Of a DNA stretch of 64,000 bases, positions 9,625 through 19,703 are shown piece by piece. Each line of letters opens with the position of its first letter. Position 1 is the stretch's first letter. This stretch comes from Arthrinium phaeospermum (Eukaryota; Ascomycota; Sordariomycetes; Amphisphaeriales; Apiosporaceae). Below the pieces are notes generated by a model. It was not told where the DNA came from. It did not search any database and saw nothing but the letters and a program-made list of their open reading frames with translations. Location of the stretch: NCBI GenBank assembly GCA_006503535.1, contig QYRS01000003.1, positions 3,968,001 to 4,032,000 of the forward strand, in the 5' to 3' direction. The position numbers were made by a program, and so were the translations under genes.

Positions 9625-10656
9625 ATGGTTTATCAAAGCACCAGCAGCGCCGCAGACATCGGCAAAGTCATGGAGGATGGCCGAGTCAACCACGGTGGAT
9701 TGCGCGAGAGCGTCCACAACCGACCCAACGCCCCCAAGCAGGGCATTCACGGCGGATTGCGCGAGAGCGTCCACAACCGACCCAACGTCCCTAAGCAGGG
9801 CATTCACGGCGGATTGCGCGAGAGCGTCCACAACCGACCCAACGCTCCCAAGCAGGGTATTCACGGCGGATTGCGCGAAAGCATGCACAATCGACCTAAC
9901 GCCCACAAGCAGAGTACCCGCGGCGGTGGCAGTAATGCCAATAACAGAGCCGCAGTCATCGGCAAAGTCATGGAGGACGGACGAATTGACCACGGCGGAT
10001 TGCTCGACAGCATCCATAACCGACCCGACGCCCTTCAAAGCACCAGCAGAGCCGGAGACATCGGCAAGGTCAAGGCAGATGGTCGAGTCAACCACGGCGG
10101 ATTGAGCAGCAGCATCCACAAGCGACCCAACGCCCCCAACCAGAGTACTCGCGGCAGTCGCAACGAGCCCAATCGAGGTCTCAGAGTCGCAAAGGCTCCA
10201 CCTCGCCGCAATAAGATCGAGACATCCGGAGACCATTACACCCTGGAGCTCGACCGCCGTGATGAGCTCTGGCGCCACATGAGCCTCAAGGCCCCCGCCG
10301 CGTACCCAGGCTGCGAGAGCTGGGCCATCCCCTACCCGGTTGGCTACAGATTCGAGGATCTCGTCTTTCCTGGCTACAGTGGCACCTGCCTTTTCCTAGA
10401 CGAACGCTGGGTCCGCCTCGCCCTTCGTACCCATCGCGACCCCGACGGACAAGAACTCGCCAAGGACCTTCTCGTCACGCCGTCCAATCCGTTCATCGAC
10501 CTCCGGGACGTTCGCTTGCAGAACGCCATGGCCGACGCTTGGTGGAAGGTTGGACGCTGGGTGTCCCGCGTCAACAAGGGCGAGGCAATCAAGCTCGAGG
10601 ACTACCTCGAAGCCGAGGCCAAGCTCGAGCTTAAGCAAAAGCTGCAGCGATATTAA
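9625..10656 (+). CDS. array paralogue 5, repeat-expanded HGGL protein
   Basis: This 343-residue intronless protein carries six copies of the family's N-terminal motif instead of one. Four copies of HGGLRESVHNRPN with a short PKQGI-type linker follow in tandem every 19 residues (about residues 23-98). Two further copies occur later as HGGLLDSIHNRPD and HGGLSSSIHKRPN. Copies 1, 5 and 6 are preceded by 'IGKVMEDGR'-like leaders. The C-terminal domain (about 205-343) is intact: RRDELWRHM, CESWAIPYP, LFLDERWVRLALRTH, LLVTPSNPFIDLRD and a final LKQKLQRY. No signal peptide or membrane span is seen. The ATG is the first in frame, downstream of the conserved promoter element. Repeat expansion suggests the motif is a binding site whose copy number matters, or that the DNA is simply prone to slippage. 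Function unknown. Confidence 0.85.
   Translation: MVYQSTSSAADIGKVMEDGRVNHGGLRESVHNRPNAPKQGIHGGLRESVHNRPNVPKQGIHGGLRESVHNRPNAPKQGIHGGLRESMHNRPNAHKQSTRGGGSNANNRAAVIGKVMEDGRIDHGGLLDSIHNRPDALQSTSRAGDIGKVKADGRVNHGGLSSSIHKRPNAPNQSTRGSRNEPNRGLRVAKAPPRRNKIETSGDHYTLELDRRDELWRHMSLKAPAAYPGCESWAIPYPVGYRFEDLVFPGYSGTCLFLDERWVRLALRTHRDPDGQELAKDLLVTPSNPFIDLRDVRLQNAMADAWWKVGRWVSRVNKGEAIKLEDYLEAEAKLELKQKLQRY
9691..9918 (+). repeat. four 57-bp in-frame tandem repeats
   Basis: Copies run 9691-9747, 9748-9804, 9805-9861 and 9862-9918, each encoding 19 residues beginning HGGL. The first three are nearly identical, with mostly synonymous or conservative differences, and the fourth is more diverged, consistent with recent expansion from one end. 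Confidence 0.9.
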
Positions 10657-11322
10657 CCAGCAACATAGGTTATTGGATATCAGCATTGGTGGCTTTGCGG
10701 GAGCGCTTCTTGAACCATTGCTGCTAGCTGAGATGAAGCTGATAATGATGGAGACCTGGTGCTAGAGATCGATATGGAAGCCTCGCTTCATCAAGATCTG
10801 GAGGGCCTTTTGATAGTGAGCATTAGGTCCTTGGTTCTAGAGATCAATAGAATCGGAATGAAAACATAGCCCACAACGTGTCATCCCAAGTGATTCAGTA
10901 GCTGTTTCGTAATCTAAAACTGTGTTAACATGGTAAAAAAGGCCAAACTTGCTTCACTCCGACATGGAAACACCAAACTCCGGGCTATTGCAAGATTGCT
11001 AATGAGTCAACATCCAACATCTCTGCTTGTTCGTCAGCACAGCATGCCCAACATATAGAAGCAGCAAGGAGCAGCATAGCAATATAAACGAGGTGTCAGA
11101 TGCCAAAGCAGCGTTTTCGTCCGAAGCAAGAGACGTACAACTCCATCCTACTTGATAAGACTACAGAGGTTGTTCCAATCTATATATACTACCATATTCT
11201 ACCTACAGCTGCACATTAACATATGTCTTTCTTACATCCAACCCAATCGATGGTTCGCTGGATACGGAGTCGTCCAGCCACCTCATGCCAGTGGTGAAGG
11301 TGATGGGCATTACAGTAGCCGC
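10657..11322. other. spacer between array paralogues 5 and 6
   Basis: The 3' flank (about 10676-10870) and the upstream segment (about 10900-11240) each have a diverged second copy after paralogue 6 (about 11855-12030 and 12050-12410). TATATATACTACC at about 11180 is a likely TATA region for the next copy. No gene. Confidence 0.45.
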
Positions 11323-11847
11323 ATGGCAGTCGAACCCGTGAAGGACCACCGCAACCAGCCTGATCAAGTCCTTGGAATGCCACAGCTTCCGCGTCGCCAC
11401 AGAATCGAGACTTCCGGAGGTTTTTACACTCTGGAGCTCTATCGCCGTAACGAGCTCTGGGGCCAGATGAAGCTCCAGTCACCCGGTGCATATCCCAACT
11501 GCGAGAGCTGGGCAATCCCTTTCCCGGCTACCCTCGACCTCAACGAGCTCTGCTACAGAGGCTACAACGATATCTGTCTCGCCCTCGACGAGCGCTAGGT
11601 CCGTCTCGTTTTCCGTACGCATTATGATGCCGACAGTAATAAGGTGGCCCAGGACCTTCTTCTTACGCCTCCCAGCCCATCCATCAACACCCGCGACGTA
11701 CGTTTCTACAACGCCCTGGCCGATGCCTGGTGGAAGGTCAGACGCTGGGTTGACCGACTTATGAAGGCAGACATTGTCAAGCTTTGGGTTCATCTCGCTC
11801 AAGAGTCCAAGTTGGACATGGGCGAATGGGATCAGGCGGTCGTGTAA
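11323..11847 (+). pseudogene. array paralogue 6, interrupted by an in-frame TAG
   Basis: The frame encodes RRHRIETSGGFYTLELYRR, then NELWGQM, CESWAIPFPATLDL and CLALDER, then TAG at 11596-11598 where paralogue 5 has Trp (LDERWVRL). The same frame continues VRLVFRTHYDAD, LLLTPPSPSINTRDVRF and a truncated end at 11847. The match on both sides of the stop is continuous, so a single TGG-to-TAG change explains the break. The HGGL N-terminus is missing; ATG 11323 is only the most plausible remaining start. Either a pseudogene or, less likely, a stop that is read through. Confidence 0.75.
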
Positions 11848-13065
11848 ATTATATGAATGGATATCAGCGGTACTGGTCTTGATGGAGTGCCCCTTAAAGC
11901 ACTGCTGCTGGCTCACATGACGCAAGACCTGACACTCGATGTCCAAATGGATTCTTCACTTGAGCTAGGCTGGCACGACATCGCCTGATGGATACCAAGT
12001 TTTTGGTTCTAAAAATGAATAGATTCCTAAATCAAGATACGAATTTTAATATGCTATCGCCAAGTAATCGAATGCGTGCCTTTATCAGACCCTATAACTG
12101 TATCACCTGGGCACGCATACCCAAATTTGGTTGATGTAAATATGAAAACATCAAATCCGCTTACCGGTGTATCACCACTGATCCCCAGTTCACGTATTGT
12201 GCTGGCTATGAAGAAGCAGCAGTTAGCAGCATGGAGTTGAAACTATGTTCGTAGATACCACAGCAGCTTCATGTTGCTACTGAGGCGAGCCAAATGAACC
12301 CTCACACATACAGACAGTTTCAGTATATATGACAAACTCTACTTACAGCTATGTTCTTCATTATGGCCTTTCCTACTTTTTCCCCATGGGAGCTGTGTGC
12401 GGTTTTCTTTGAGGACATCAACCATCATCTAGTACAGCACATCTTCCCCTTTAAAAACATTCCTTCAACTTCATATTAAGCTCTGTTGCGGTCCGTCGTT
12501 TAGATGTAACCACGAAAGTACGCCGCCACTCACGACCAATATACTTCGACCACTGCTTAACACTGCGATCATTAGCGCTTCGATAACATCTGGCTGACTG
12601 TTATGCAGATTGGTGTAGCCACTCTCGGATTCAAGCTAGGTGTCACTGACTTCGTCCTGAGAACACTCTAAGCCCTTTTTGGTGCACCGGGTGCATCAGT
12701 CGAAGGACGAGGGGACCTTGTAGCAGCTCGAGACACCTCAAGGTTGCATCACTAGATTACCAGAGTGTCGACAACATCCCTGGGGCTGTTGAGAACATCT
12801 TGAAGAGAGTGTGATTAGGCTATGTAGGCCTGCTACGTCATTATCCCTTTTATTGAGGTCATTAAGTACATTTAGAGACCTGGAAACCAAATAGCCGATA
12901 TGTTCTTTCCCCTCATAATAGATTGGGTACCTGGCATTATAATACTCCGGCCAAAACGTTCCCATCCAAACTACTTAGTAGAAGGAGGTGGATAAGCTAT
13001 AGCACCCAGATGCTCTTCAGCCGATTGGCGTGTTCAACTTCATGTGCTCCCACCTCGAGACATCA
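11848..13065. other. decayed flank of a seventh array unit, then empty sequence
   Basis: 11855-12030 resembles the 3' flank of paralogue 5. 12050-12410 resembles the upstream region of paralogue 6, sharing in order a GAAGCAGCA/AGCAGCAT stretch, a CAGTATATATGA-like TATA region, CTACTTACAGCT and CTTTCCTAC-like segments. No family coding sequence follows, so this is the promoter side of a unit whose gene is absent. From 12420 to 13065 I see nothing interpretable. Confidence 0.4.
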
Positions 13066-13858
13066 TTACACGGGCTGAGATCCACCTTCTTCGATATAAG
13101 CCCTTGGAACCAAGTAGACTACCGGGCCCGATATTCTGGTCTGATAATCTTCCGCAACAGCTTCCAATTGTTCATGTTTGTTCATTTGGTGAAAGGAAGG
13201 CCGACCGGTGTATGAAGACGGTGTACCTCCAGGATGAATGTACGGATCCTGGTGTCCGACGGATTGGCTCTGGCGAGGTCTTGGTCCTGAGACATGTCGG
13301 CGGTTGCGTGGTCGGCCCTTGTCGCCCAGATCAGCCGTGGAGATGTTAGAGTGCTTGTGACGGAGCTCTGGCGTTTGGTGAGGATGTCTGGTTTCTTGTC
13401 CCGAAGAGCGTTGGTGGTCTTGAGTGAATGGTTCATGATTTCCATGATCGATCTTGCTTGTACTTTGTCGTCTGACGGTATTCGGTCGTCTGGAGGTCCT
13501 GTCTATCGGATTCGTTGCGTTTGGGTCTGAGGTGTGGTCTATGTCTAGACCTTGCCATGATTGCTGGCGTGTTCCGCGATCTGAAAAAGGTTTGGATATA
13601 TTAGCACGGATAATATATTCTCATGATGACCGAGCTTCGTCCTTGAAGTCTGTGTCCAGTGACAAATACGGAAAGATACCAACCAGCGCGCTTGAAGTTA
13701 TTGTGATTTTGAATCAAAACACCAATATTATAAACATTACGGTGTGGGGTTCCAGTATTAACCTCATTGTATCTGGTAGAGCTACCAGCCTGTATTTTGT
13801 TACCATTGCCGATATCCCCAAAACTTGATGAATTGTTGTAGTGGTCGGCGTCCAGCAT
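13066..13858 (-). CDS. partner protein with HET-s-like two-repeat amyloid motif
   Basis: Two exons on the minus strand, 13858-13684 and 13580-13066, joined across a 103-bp intron (donor GTTGGT, acceptor TTTTTCAG with branch-like GCTAAT), give 229 residues. The second exon is open for 171 codons and has only one late Met, so it is invisible without splicing. Residues about 10-50 contain SFGDIGNGNKIQAGSS and, about 35 residues on, HRNVYNIGVLIQNHNNF. These line up with the two C-terminal repeats of the divergent HeLo gene (SVGDVTGNKTKLFDGS and HYKNKVTIGNVRGDGNSI) with almost the same spacing. The rest is Gln/Arg/His/Ser-rich and probably disordered, ending in a short hydrophobic VVYLVPRAYI. In known systems the motif-sharing partner of HET-S-type proteins is an NLR; none is visible here. 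The donor is weak: the stronger GTATCT 4 bp on would give an immediate stop. Confidence 0.55.
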
Positions 13859-14464
13859 GGTTTGTCGTGAACATCTTCCAGATGAGTGATGATGGCAGCT
13901 GTCGGAAAGCGAGGGAAGAAGGAAGGGTGGCCATGTGGTATTAATAGTAGGCGGAGGCAGAGGTGGGCAAAAGGTCCAAAGAGATGAACTTGAAAACACA
14001 TTGTGGTCGGTATCCGTGTCGCTCCATTATATCATCCTTTTTTCTTTGGTGTTTCAGGATCGATTCGATGCCAGCCAAAGCTGACAGCAACAAAAGAGTC
14101 ATGGGGAACTTTTGGAACGCACTGTTCGGTTTGAAATTCCGACTTCTTCCCCGCCCTTCGCTTCGCCCTCGCTACAGCTTCGTCTGTGGTTGTGGTTGGT
14201 TCGCTTTATAGGCCAATTACAAGATTCCACATCCCCTCCTCGCACGTCAATATTACTGACTGCAGACATCTGGTGACTAAGTAATCTTACCCCACTTTCG
14301 ACCATTGCGAGGCTGTCGAGTGACCTTTTCGATCGAAAGTCACGCCAAGCACGAGGCCATCCTGACAAAACCTGTACAGTGTCTTCATTGACTTGGCGAC
14401 TGTTCTCGCTGTTGTTGCTTTACGTCAGTCATCTGTACCCGCCTCGCCTTCGAACTCTGCAATC
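13859..14464. promoter_or_regulatory. shared divergent promoter region
   Basis: About 600 bp separate the start codons of the two divergently transcribed amyloid-motif genes, so they may share control. I see no specific operator. 14190-14220 carries TTTATAGGCC, a possible TATA region for the rightward gene. Confidence 0.3.
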
Positions 14465-15310
14465 ATGTCCGACTTCGCAAACATCTTTGCCTCTTGGGCG
14501 ACCATAGTCACAACCACGGTCCAAGTTGCTGGCCAGTCGCTTGACACTGGCGGCCGTGTCCTCACGGCTAACAGAGACGTCCAAGACGCCACGGTGGCCT
14601 TGGAGCTCCTACGACAGCGCTTCAGCCGTCTAACAGCTCTGACTGTGCTCCACGATATCCCCCCAGAATATACCTCCGCTGTCGAACAAGCCATGAAGCA
14701 ATGCATCGATCTCTTCGGCGAGGCCTATAAGACGGTGCGGCCCTATGAACCGGAAACCACTTTGACATCTACCGACACATCCACTGCACTGCAAGAAAGA
14801 ACCAGACGTCACATCGAGATGCACAAGCAAGGGCTCGTTTTGGATGGAAAACAGACCATAAGATGGGTGTTTTCGGATAAATGCCAATTGATGGTTGTAA
14901 TGGAGAAGCTACAAAAGATCATTCAGTCCCTGGAGAGTTGTCTTCCACCAGGAGACGCCTCGGACCTATTGAAGAACCTGGCTGGTGAAGATGCCCAGGT
15001 ACTGAGAGAGCGGCTCCAGCTATCCGACTGGAACCGTCTCAAAGACACACTCGAGGACGACCAGAAGCTTGATCCAGAACTATCGGGGCATTGGATGAAG
15101 CCTGGGAAAGCGGATCACTCGTTGAATGAATTGTCTGTGGGGGATGTAACAGGAAACAAGACCAAGTTGTTCGATGGCTCTCATGTAGAAAATGGAGGGA
15201 GTGCTCGGCACTACAAGAACAAGGTCACCATCGGCAATGTGCGAGGGGACGGCAACAGTATATGGAGTGGAAGCTCTAGTGGCCACAGGCCCATTGCCGA
15301 GAGGTTCTAG
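14465..15310 (+). CDS. HET-s-like HeLo-domain protein with C-terminal HRAM repeats
   Basis: This 281-residue single-exon protein matches the size and layout of Podospora HET-s: an N-terminal helical HeLo domain (about 1-215) and a C-terminal prion-forming region. In the HeLo part, QTIRWVFSDKCQLMVVMEK followed by LQKIIQSLESCLPP corresponds to the conserved Trp-containing helix pair near the domain end. The tail from residue 224 holds two pseudo-repeats, SVGDVTGNKTKLFDGS and VTIGNVRGDGNSIWSGSS, fitting the 'V-x-[IL]-G-N' pattern of HET-s-related amyloid motifs (HRAM). By family knowledge such proteins are cell-death executioners: templated amyloid folding of the tail unleashes the HeLo domain on the plasma membrane. 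ATG 14465 is chosen because the N-terminus then starts MSDFANIF, as in the family; an upstream ATG would add 24 residues. The divergent neighbour shares the motif. Confidence 0.8.
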   Translation: MSDFANIFASWATIVTTTVQVAGQSLDTGGRVLTANRDVQDATVALELLRQRFSRLTALTVLHDIPPEYTSAVEQAMKQCIDLFGEAYKTVRPYEPETTLTSTDTSTALQERTRRHIEMHKQGLVLDGKQTIRWVFSDKCQLMVVMEKLQKIIQSLESCLPPGDASDLLKNLAGEDAQVLRERLQLSDWNRLKDTLEDDQKLDPELSGHWMKPGKADHSLNELSVGDVTGNKTKLFDGSHVENGGSARHYKNKVTIGNVRGDGNSIWSGSSSGHRPIAERF

Positions 15311-16331
15311 GATACATGATGCATTTGTCCAGCTACTTACGGGGTAGCCGAAAGACCAGCCCAGTTGCTGTTTCGCTGATGACGTATCTGACGATCTGAC
15401 TTCAGCGATGCGACTGTTTATCATGCGACGTTGGTCTCTGGGAAATTGACATATTAACATTAATATAGTAACATGTATCAACTTAATGAGTAGGACCAAT
15501 AGGGTGGTACAATGATATCCTAAAAACATTTGTGTGTAGCTAACATACGTGTATCTTCCCCCCCTTTTGACGGCACTTTCCGCACTAAGCCTTTTACGTA
15601 TTAGCCGTTCCAACGGTCAGGATGGTTCCCGTGAACCCCTATTTGCACTTCCCCGTCGGGGATATCATGCCGCTAGCCAAACCATAAAAGCACCGAGGTG
15701 CCCGATTTCAATTACATAACGCCCCCTCTTTTGATTGGGCAGCGTCGTGTAAACAGCTGATGAGAGTTTTGACATACCGGTAGTTTCAGCACCCGACATT
15801 GGACGACGTGATGTTATGCTTTGAGGTTGTGCAGTTTACAGTGGGCATGCATGCATTGGTCTGCATAGTGGCTGACAATGTCTGAGCGTATGGCCGGTAT
15901 CCATAATCCACGGATCCGCTTGCAGCCGGGGGTGGATCTTGTACGCAAGACCCCAGCCGGCATCCAAAGTCAAAAAGCACGAAACGCACAACCTCCAAAG
16001 TTTCGTATATGACCTACGGCACCTGAGAGATGGAGTCGCTCGTGAGACCCGACCGCGAGCCCCGGTTCTGGTGACAATCAGCAGACTCATTGGCCCATCC
16101 GCCAGTACGGATAACCTCTCGCTTCTTTTCGTCTTCGCGAAGGCCGTTCGCGAATGCCGGTCGAGACCCAGGCAGAAGGCAGATGGATTCGACAGCATGC
16201 GTATAACTGAACTATAAGAAGGCCGGGCCTTCCTGCACATGAGACGAGATGATGGGCCATGCAAACGTGTCGACATACCGGTGACAAATCCTCCCTGTTA
16301 CCAAGTCATATTCTGATCCAAGCTCCTCGTC
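15311..16331. other. intergenic region
   Basis: An AT-rich stretch at about 15430-15490 and otherwise unremarkable sequence. No gene, repeat or RNA is supported. The last ~100 bp are the presumable promoter of the asparagine synthetase gene. Confidence 0.4.
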
Positions 16332-18865
16332 ATGTGTGGCATTTGTGTTATCGTCTCCCTACGTCGTCCGGCGTTCAACGGAAGCAATGGCGACCACCAC
16401 CCCAACAAAGACAACAAGGAGGAAAGACTGGCGAAGGCCCTAGAGATCATTTCGCACCGAGGCCCAGACGCCCGCGGCATCTGGGTCGACCCGACCTCCA
16501 CCATTGGTGAGTTGCCACCGACGTTTTCCCCCGCACGATTCCCACTAACAATTCGCCTTGCTCGGGCGACTAGCTCTCGGACACTGCCGCCTATCCATCA
16601 TCGACCTCTCGCCCAGCGGCGACCAGCCCCTCCATGACGACGGCGGCCACATCCACGCCGTCATCAACGGCGAGATCTACGACCACGAGCGCCTCCGGGC
16701 CGAGTGCGTCGAGGCGGGGTACCGGTTCCGGGGCCACAGCGACTCGGAGACGGCCGTGGCCCTGTACCAGCGCTACGGGGCGCCGGCCTTCCTGGAGCAC
16801 TGCCGCGGCGAGTTCGCCATGGTCATCTACGACGACCGCACCGGCGAGGTCTTTGCCGTCCGGGACCGGTTCGGCATCAAGCCGCTGTATTGGACTGTCA
16901 AAGAGGGCGAGCTGTTCTTCGCGTCGGAGATGAAGGCGTTTCTGCCGCTGGGCTGGAAGCCCGAGTGGGATACTGAGTCTATTGCGCTGAGGAGGTCGAA
17001 TATGGGGACGACGACGATCTTCAAGGGCGTCCAGAGGGTGAGTTGGATGGGTTACGTATGATTATTTCCGTGCTTGTGCTTATTTCTTTATTTATAGATC
17101 GAGCCGGGACATTACATGACTGTGGCCAGAGATGGCACCATCGAGCACAAGAAGTACTGGGATCTGGAATACAGTGACAAGGTATGTAAACGGGAAGAAG
17201 TCCCAATATGAAAGCCACCTAGTTGACAAGGACAAACCAAGACGGTCGTTGATCACCGCTCTCCCGAAGAGATGATCCGCACGGTCCGAGAAGAGCTGGT
17301 GAACGCCGTCCGCCTCCGCCTCCGCGCCGACGTCCCCGTCGGCATCTACCTTTCGGGGGGTCTCGATTCCTCCATGGTCGCCGGTATCATCAAGCACCTC
17401 ATGGATACGGAGGGCGCTACCATGGGCAGCCAAGATAGGAACGAGCGCATCACGACCCTGACCATTGAGTTCGACAGCAAGGACAAGGACTCGGTTTACA
17501 ACGAGGCGGGTAAGTGCTGACTGTCCCGACTAGGATATATACCAAGGATTACGTCACTAAAATAACGACGCGCGCAGCTATTGCTAGCCGAACGGCAAAG
17601 TGGCTGGGCGTGCGCGAAGTGACGGTCAATGCGGACGAGAAGCTGCTGGCGGACCAGTTTGAAACCGCCGCGTGGTTTGGCGAGTAAGTATCTTTATCAT
17701 GCCGGCTCTTTTCATCTTGACCTTCACGGGTGGTTTTTGCTGATCTCAGTGGGCGGCTAGGCAAGCAGTACATCAGTTGAGCTTCGTGGCAAAGATTGAA
17801 CTATCTAAGCGCTCTCGAGAAAGCGGTGTCAAGGTTATCCTGACGGGCGAGGGCGCCGACGAGAACTTTGCCGGGTATGTTTCCTCTATCTACTATCTAC
17901 ATTAAAATCCCGAAGAAACAGGCCCAAGCTGATATCTATAACGCAGATATCCGTGGTATCTGCCAGATATGTTGCTGGAGCCAGATCACTCCCAGCCCGA
18001 CGCGTCCCTGAACCAGGACCCAGCCCTCCTCGCCGAGCTGCGAGTAAAGGCCTTGGCGCAGTTCCGCGACCTATGGGGCGTCGCCAACGAACCCGACCTC
18101 AAGGCCCTCGAGGCCCGACTCCGCCCCGACCTCCACCAGCCCCTCAACCACATCCGGGCCCCGCTCGCCTTCGACTTCGAGACGGGCCAAAAGGTCCTGG
18201 CGCCGTCGCTCCGAGCCAAACACGACATCAACGCCCGGATCGGCGCCCTGCTCGCCACCCTCGACGCCGAAACCCAGCGCAAGATCCAGAACAAGTGGCA
18301 CCCCCTGCACTCTTCCTTATATGTAGGCGCCAAGACCCTGCTGGCTAACACCATCATCCCCCTCAACGCGGACCGCACCGAAATGGCGAACAGCCTCGAG
18401 GGCCGCCCGCCGATCCTGGACCACCGTCTGGCCGCGCTCGTTTGTAAGCTGCCCCCGAGCGCCAAGCTGGCCTACTTCCCGCGGGGCGCCGGGCTCGAGA
18501 GCGGGCGCAGCGCCATGAAGTCATACGTTACGGATGCGGTGCAGGCGCGGTTCCGGGAGAAGTGGGTTTTGCGCGAGGTGGCGCGGCCGTTTGTGACGGA
18601 GGAGATTTATTCGCGGCCGAAGCACGGGTTCCAGGCGCCGACTAAGTATATGCGGGGCGGGCCGATGCATGGGCTGCTCTCGCGGCTGCTGACGCGGGAG
18701 GGGGTCGAGGGGGTGGGGTTTTTGGACTACGACGCGGTGGAGAGAGCGCTTGGGAATGGGTTCGGGGAGGATGGGTCGGCGGTGGATTTTGCGAGCTGCG
18801 TGTTGGCGGCGAGTTATGTGAGTATTGGGGAGCGGTTTGGGGTGAGCAGGGCCGTTTTGGCGTGA
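16332..18865 (+). CDS. asparagine synthetase (glutamine-hydrolysing) family protein
   Basis: Seven exons give 709 residues: 16332-16506, 16574-17037, 17098-17181, 17242-17509, 17578-17683, 17761-17874 and 17947-18865; all junctions keep frame and introns are 60-77 bp. The N-terminal class II glutaminase begins MCGI, so the nucleophilic Cys2 is intact, and has HRGPDARG, NGEIYDH and RDRFGIKPLYW. The synthetase domain has the PP-loop SGGLDSS (about residue 290) and GEGADENFAGYPWY. The reaction expected is ATP-dependent amide transfer from glutamine to a carboxylate, normally aspartate, in the cytosol. An insertion of about 120 residues after the GADE motif and the overall length exceed the classical Asn1/Asn2 enzymes. 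This suggests the divergent fungal clade found beside primary asparagine synthetases or in secondary metabolism. No biosynthetic neighbours are seen, so the substrate is unknown. Confidence 0.9.
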
Positions 18866-19703
18866 GTAGGTGCGAAGGAAATAGGGAGAAGTTAGTTGGG
18901 TGCTAAATTGGATTCATGATTAGTCGGCATCGTCCTAAGGCGATAAGCTCGGTTACATAGGTTGGGACCTCTGTGACAAGCATGCGTGCATTTGCGCCTA
19001 ACGAGTGACATGTACATACTGCCCAAGGGACTCGGCATAGCTGGGACGCAAAGGATGCAGTTAGTGGTGACTTGGCTTTTGCCCCTGTTGGGCTCGGCTA
19101 CTGTTGCGGGATTCGTCTGTTTGGCGTCTCGGAACAGCTCCCCGAAGGAAGAAGCTCTTGCATGCGTACTTGGCTCGGAAGACGTACTTACCTTTACTGA
19201 CTACCACATTGGTTCAGCGACACTCCTCGATCCTGTTCAATTCGTAAGGGCAGATAAGAACCTGCTTGGTTTCTTGCTTCAGACAGTTCACGTCGGGCGA
19301 GGGGAGCTGGGGGCGGGCGATTGAGTTCATCAGCCGGGAGTTGGGGGAGACGGAGAGGCATCGGGAGACTCTGGGGGGAAGGGCGAGGTTGCGGTTTGTG
19401 GCGAATGTTGCGTTGGCGGAAAAGTAGATTAGATGTAGCAGGGGCAAGCCTTAGTGTTACCGTGTTCTGTATGAAGTGCACATATCAAAATGTTTGTCTT
19501 TCGGTGAGAATCTGACCTATAACTCTGGTGGTGTAACTATCCATCTACCCTTGTTTCCGCTCAAAGGGGAATAGCTATGTGAGGCGAATACTTCACCCAA
19601 GCTACCTAAGGCTGACCAAACCAAGAAATGGCGGTCTTTCTTCCAGAAGCCCAAATGCAGTCTATTATATGCGAAACGGCGTCGCCCAGAAACGAAGCCT
19701 GGA
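18866..19703. other. intergenic region between convergent genes
   Basis: No gene, RNA or clear repeat. It separates the 3' ends of the amidotransferase gene and the minus-strand RNase-like gene. Confidence 0.4.

Noticed and set aside
9691..10135. Interpretation of the HGGL repeats as a ribosomal-peptide (RiPP) precursor
   Set aside because: No signal peptide and no Kex2 dibasic sites between repeats, and the repeats are attached to a conserved globular C-terminal domain.
11152..11322. 5' extension of array paralogue 6 from an upstream TTG
   Set aside because: It begins with TTG in TATA-containing leader sequence shared with the unit boundary, and the residues have no counterpart in the siblings.
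13454..13828. Plus-strand open frame opposite the amyloid-motif partner gene
   Set aside because: The minus-strand reading gives a spliced product whose motif matches the adjacent HeLo gene; the plus-strand frame has no similarity to anything visible.
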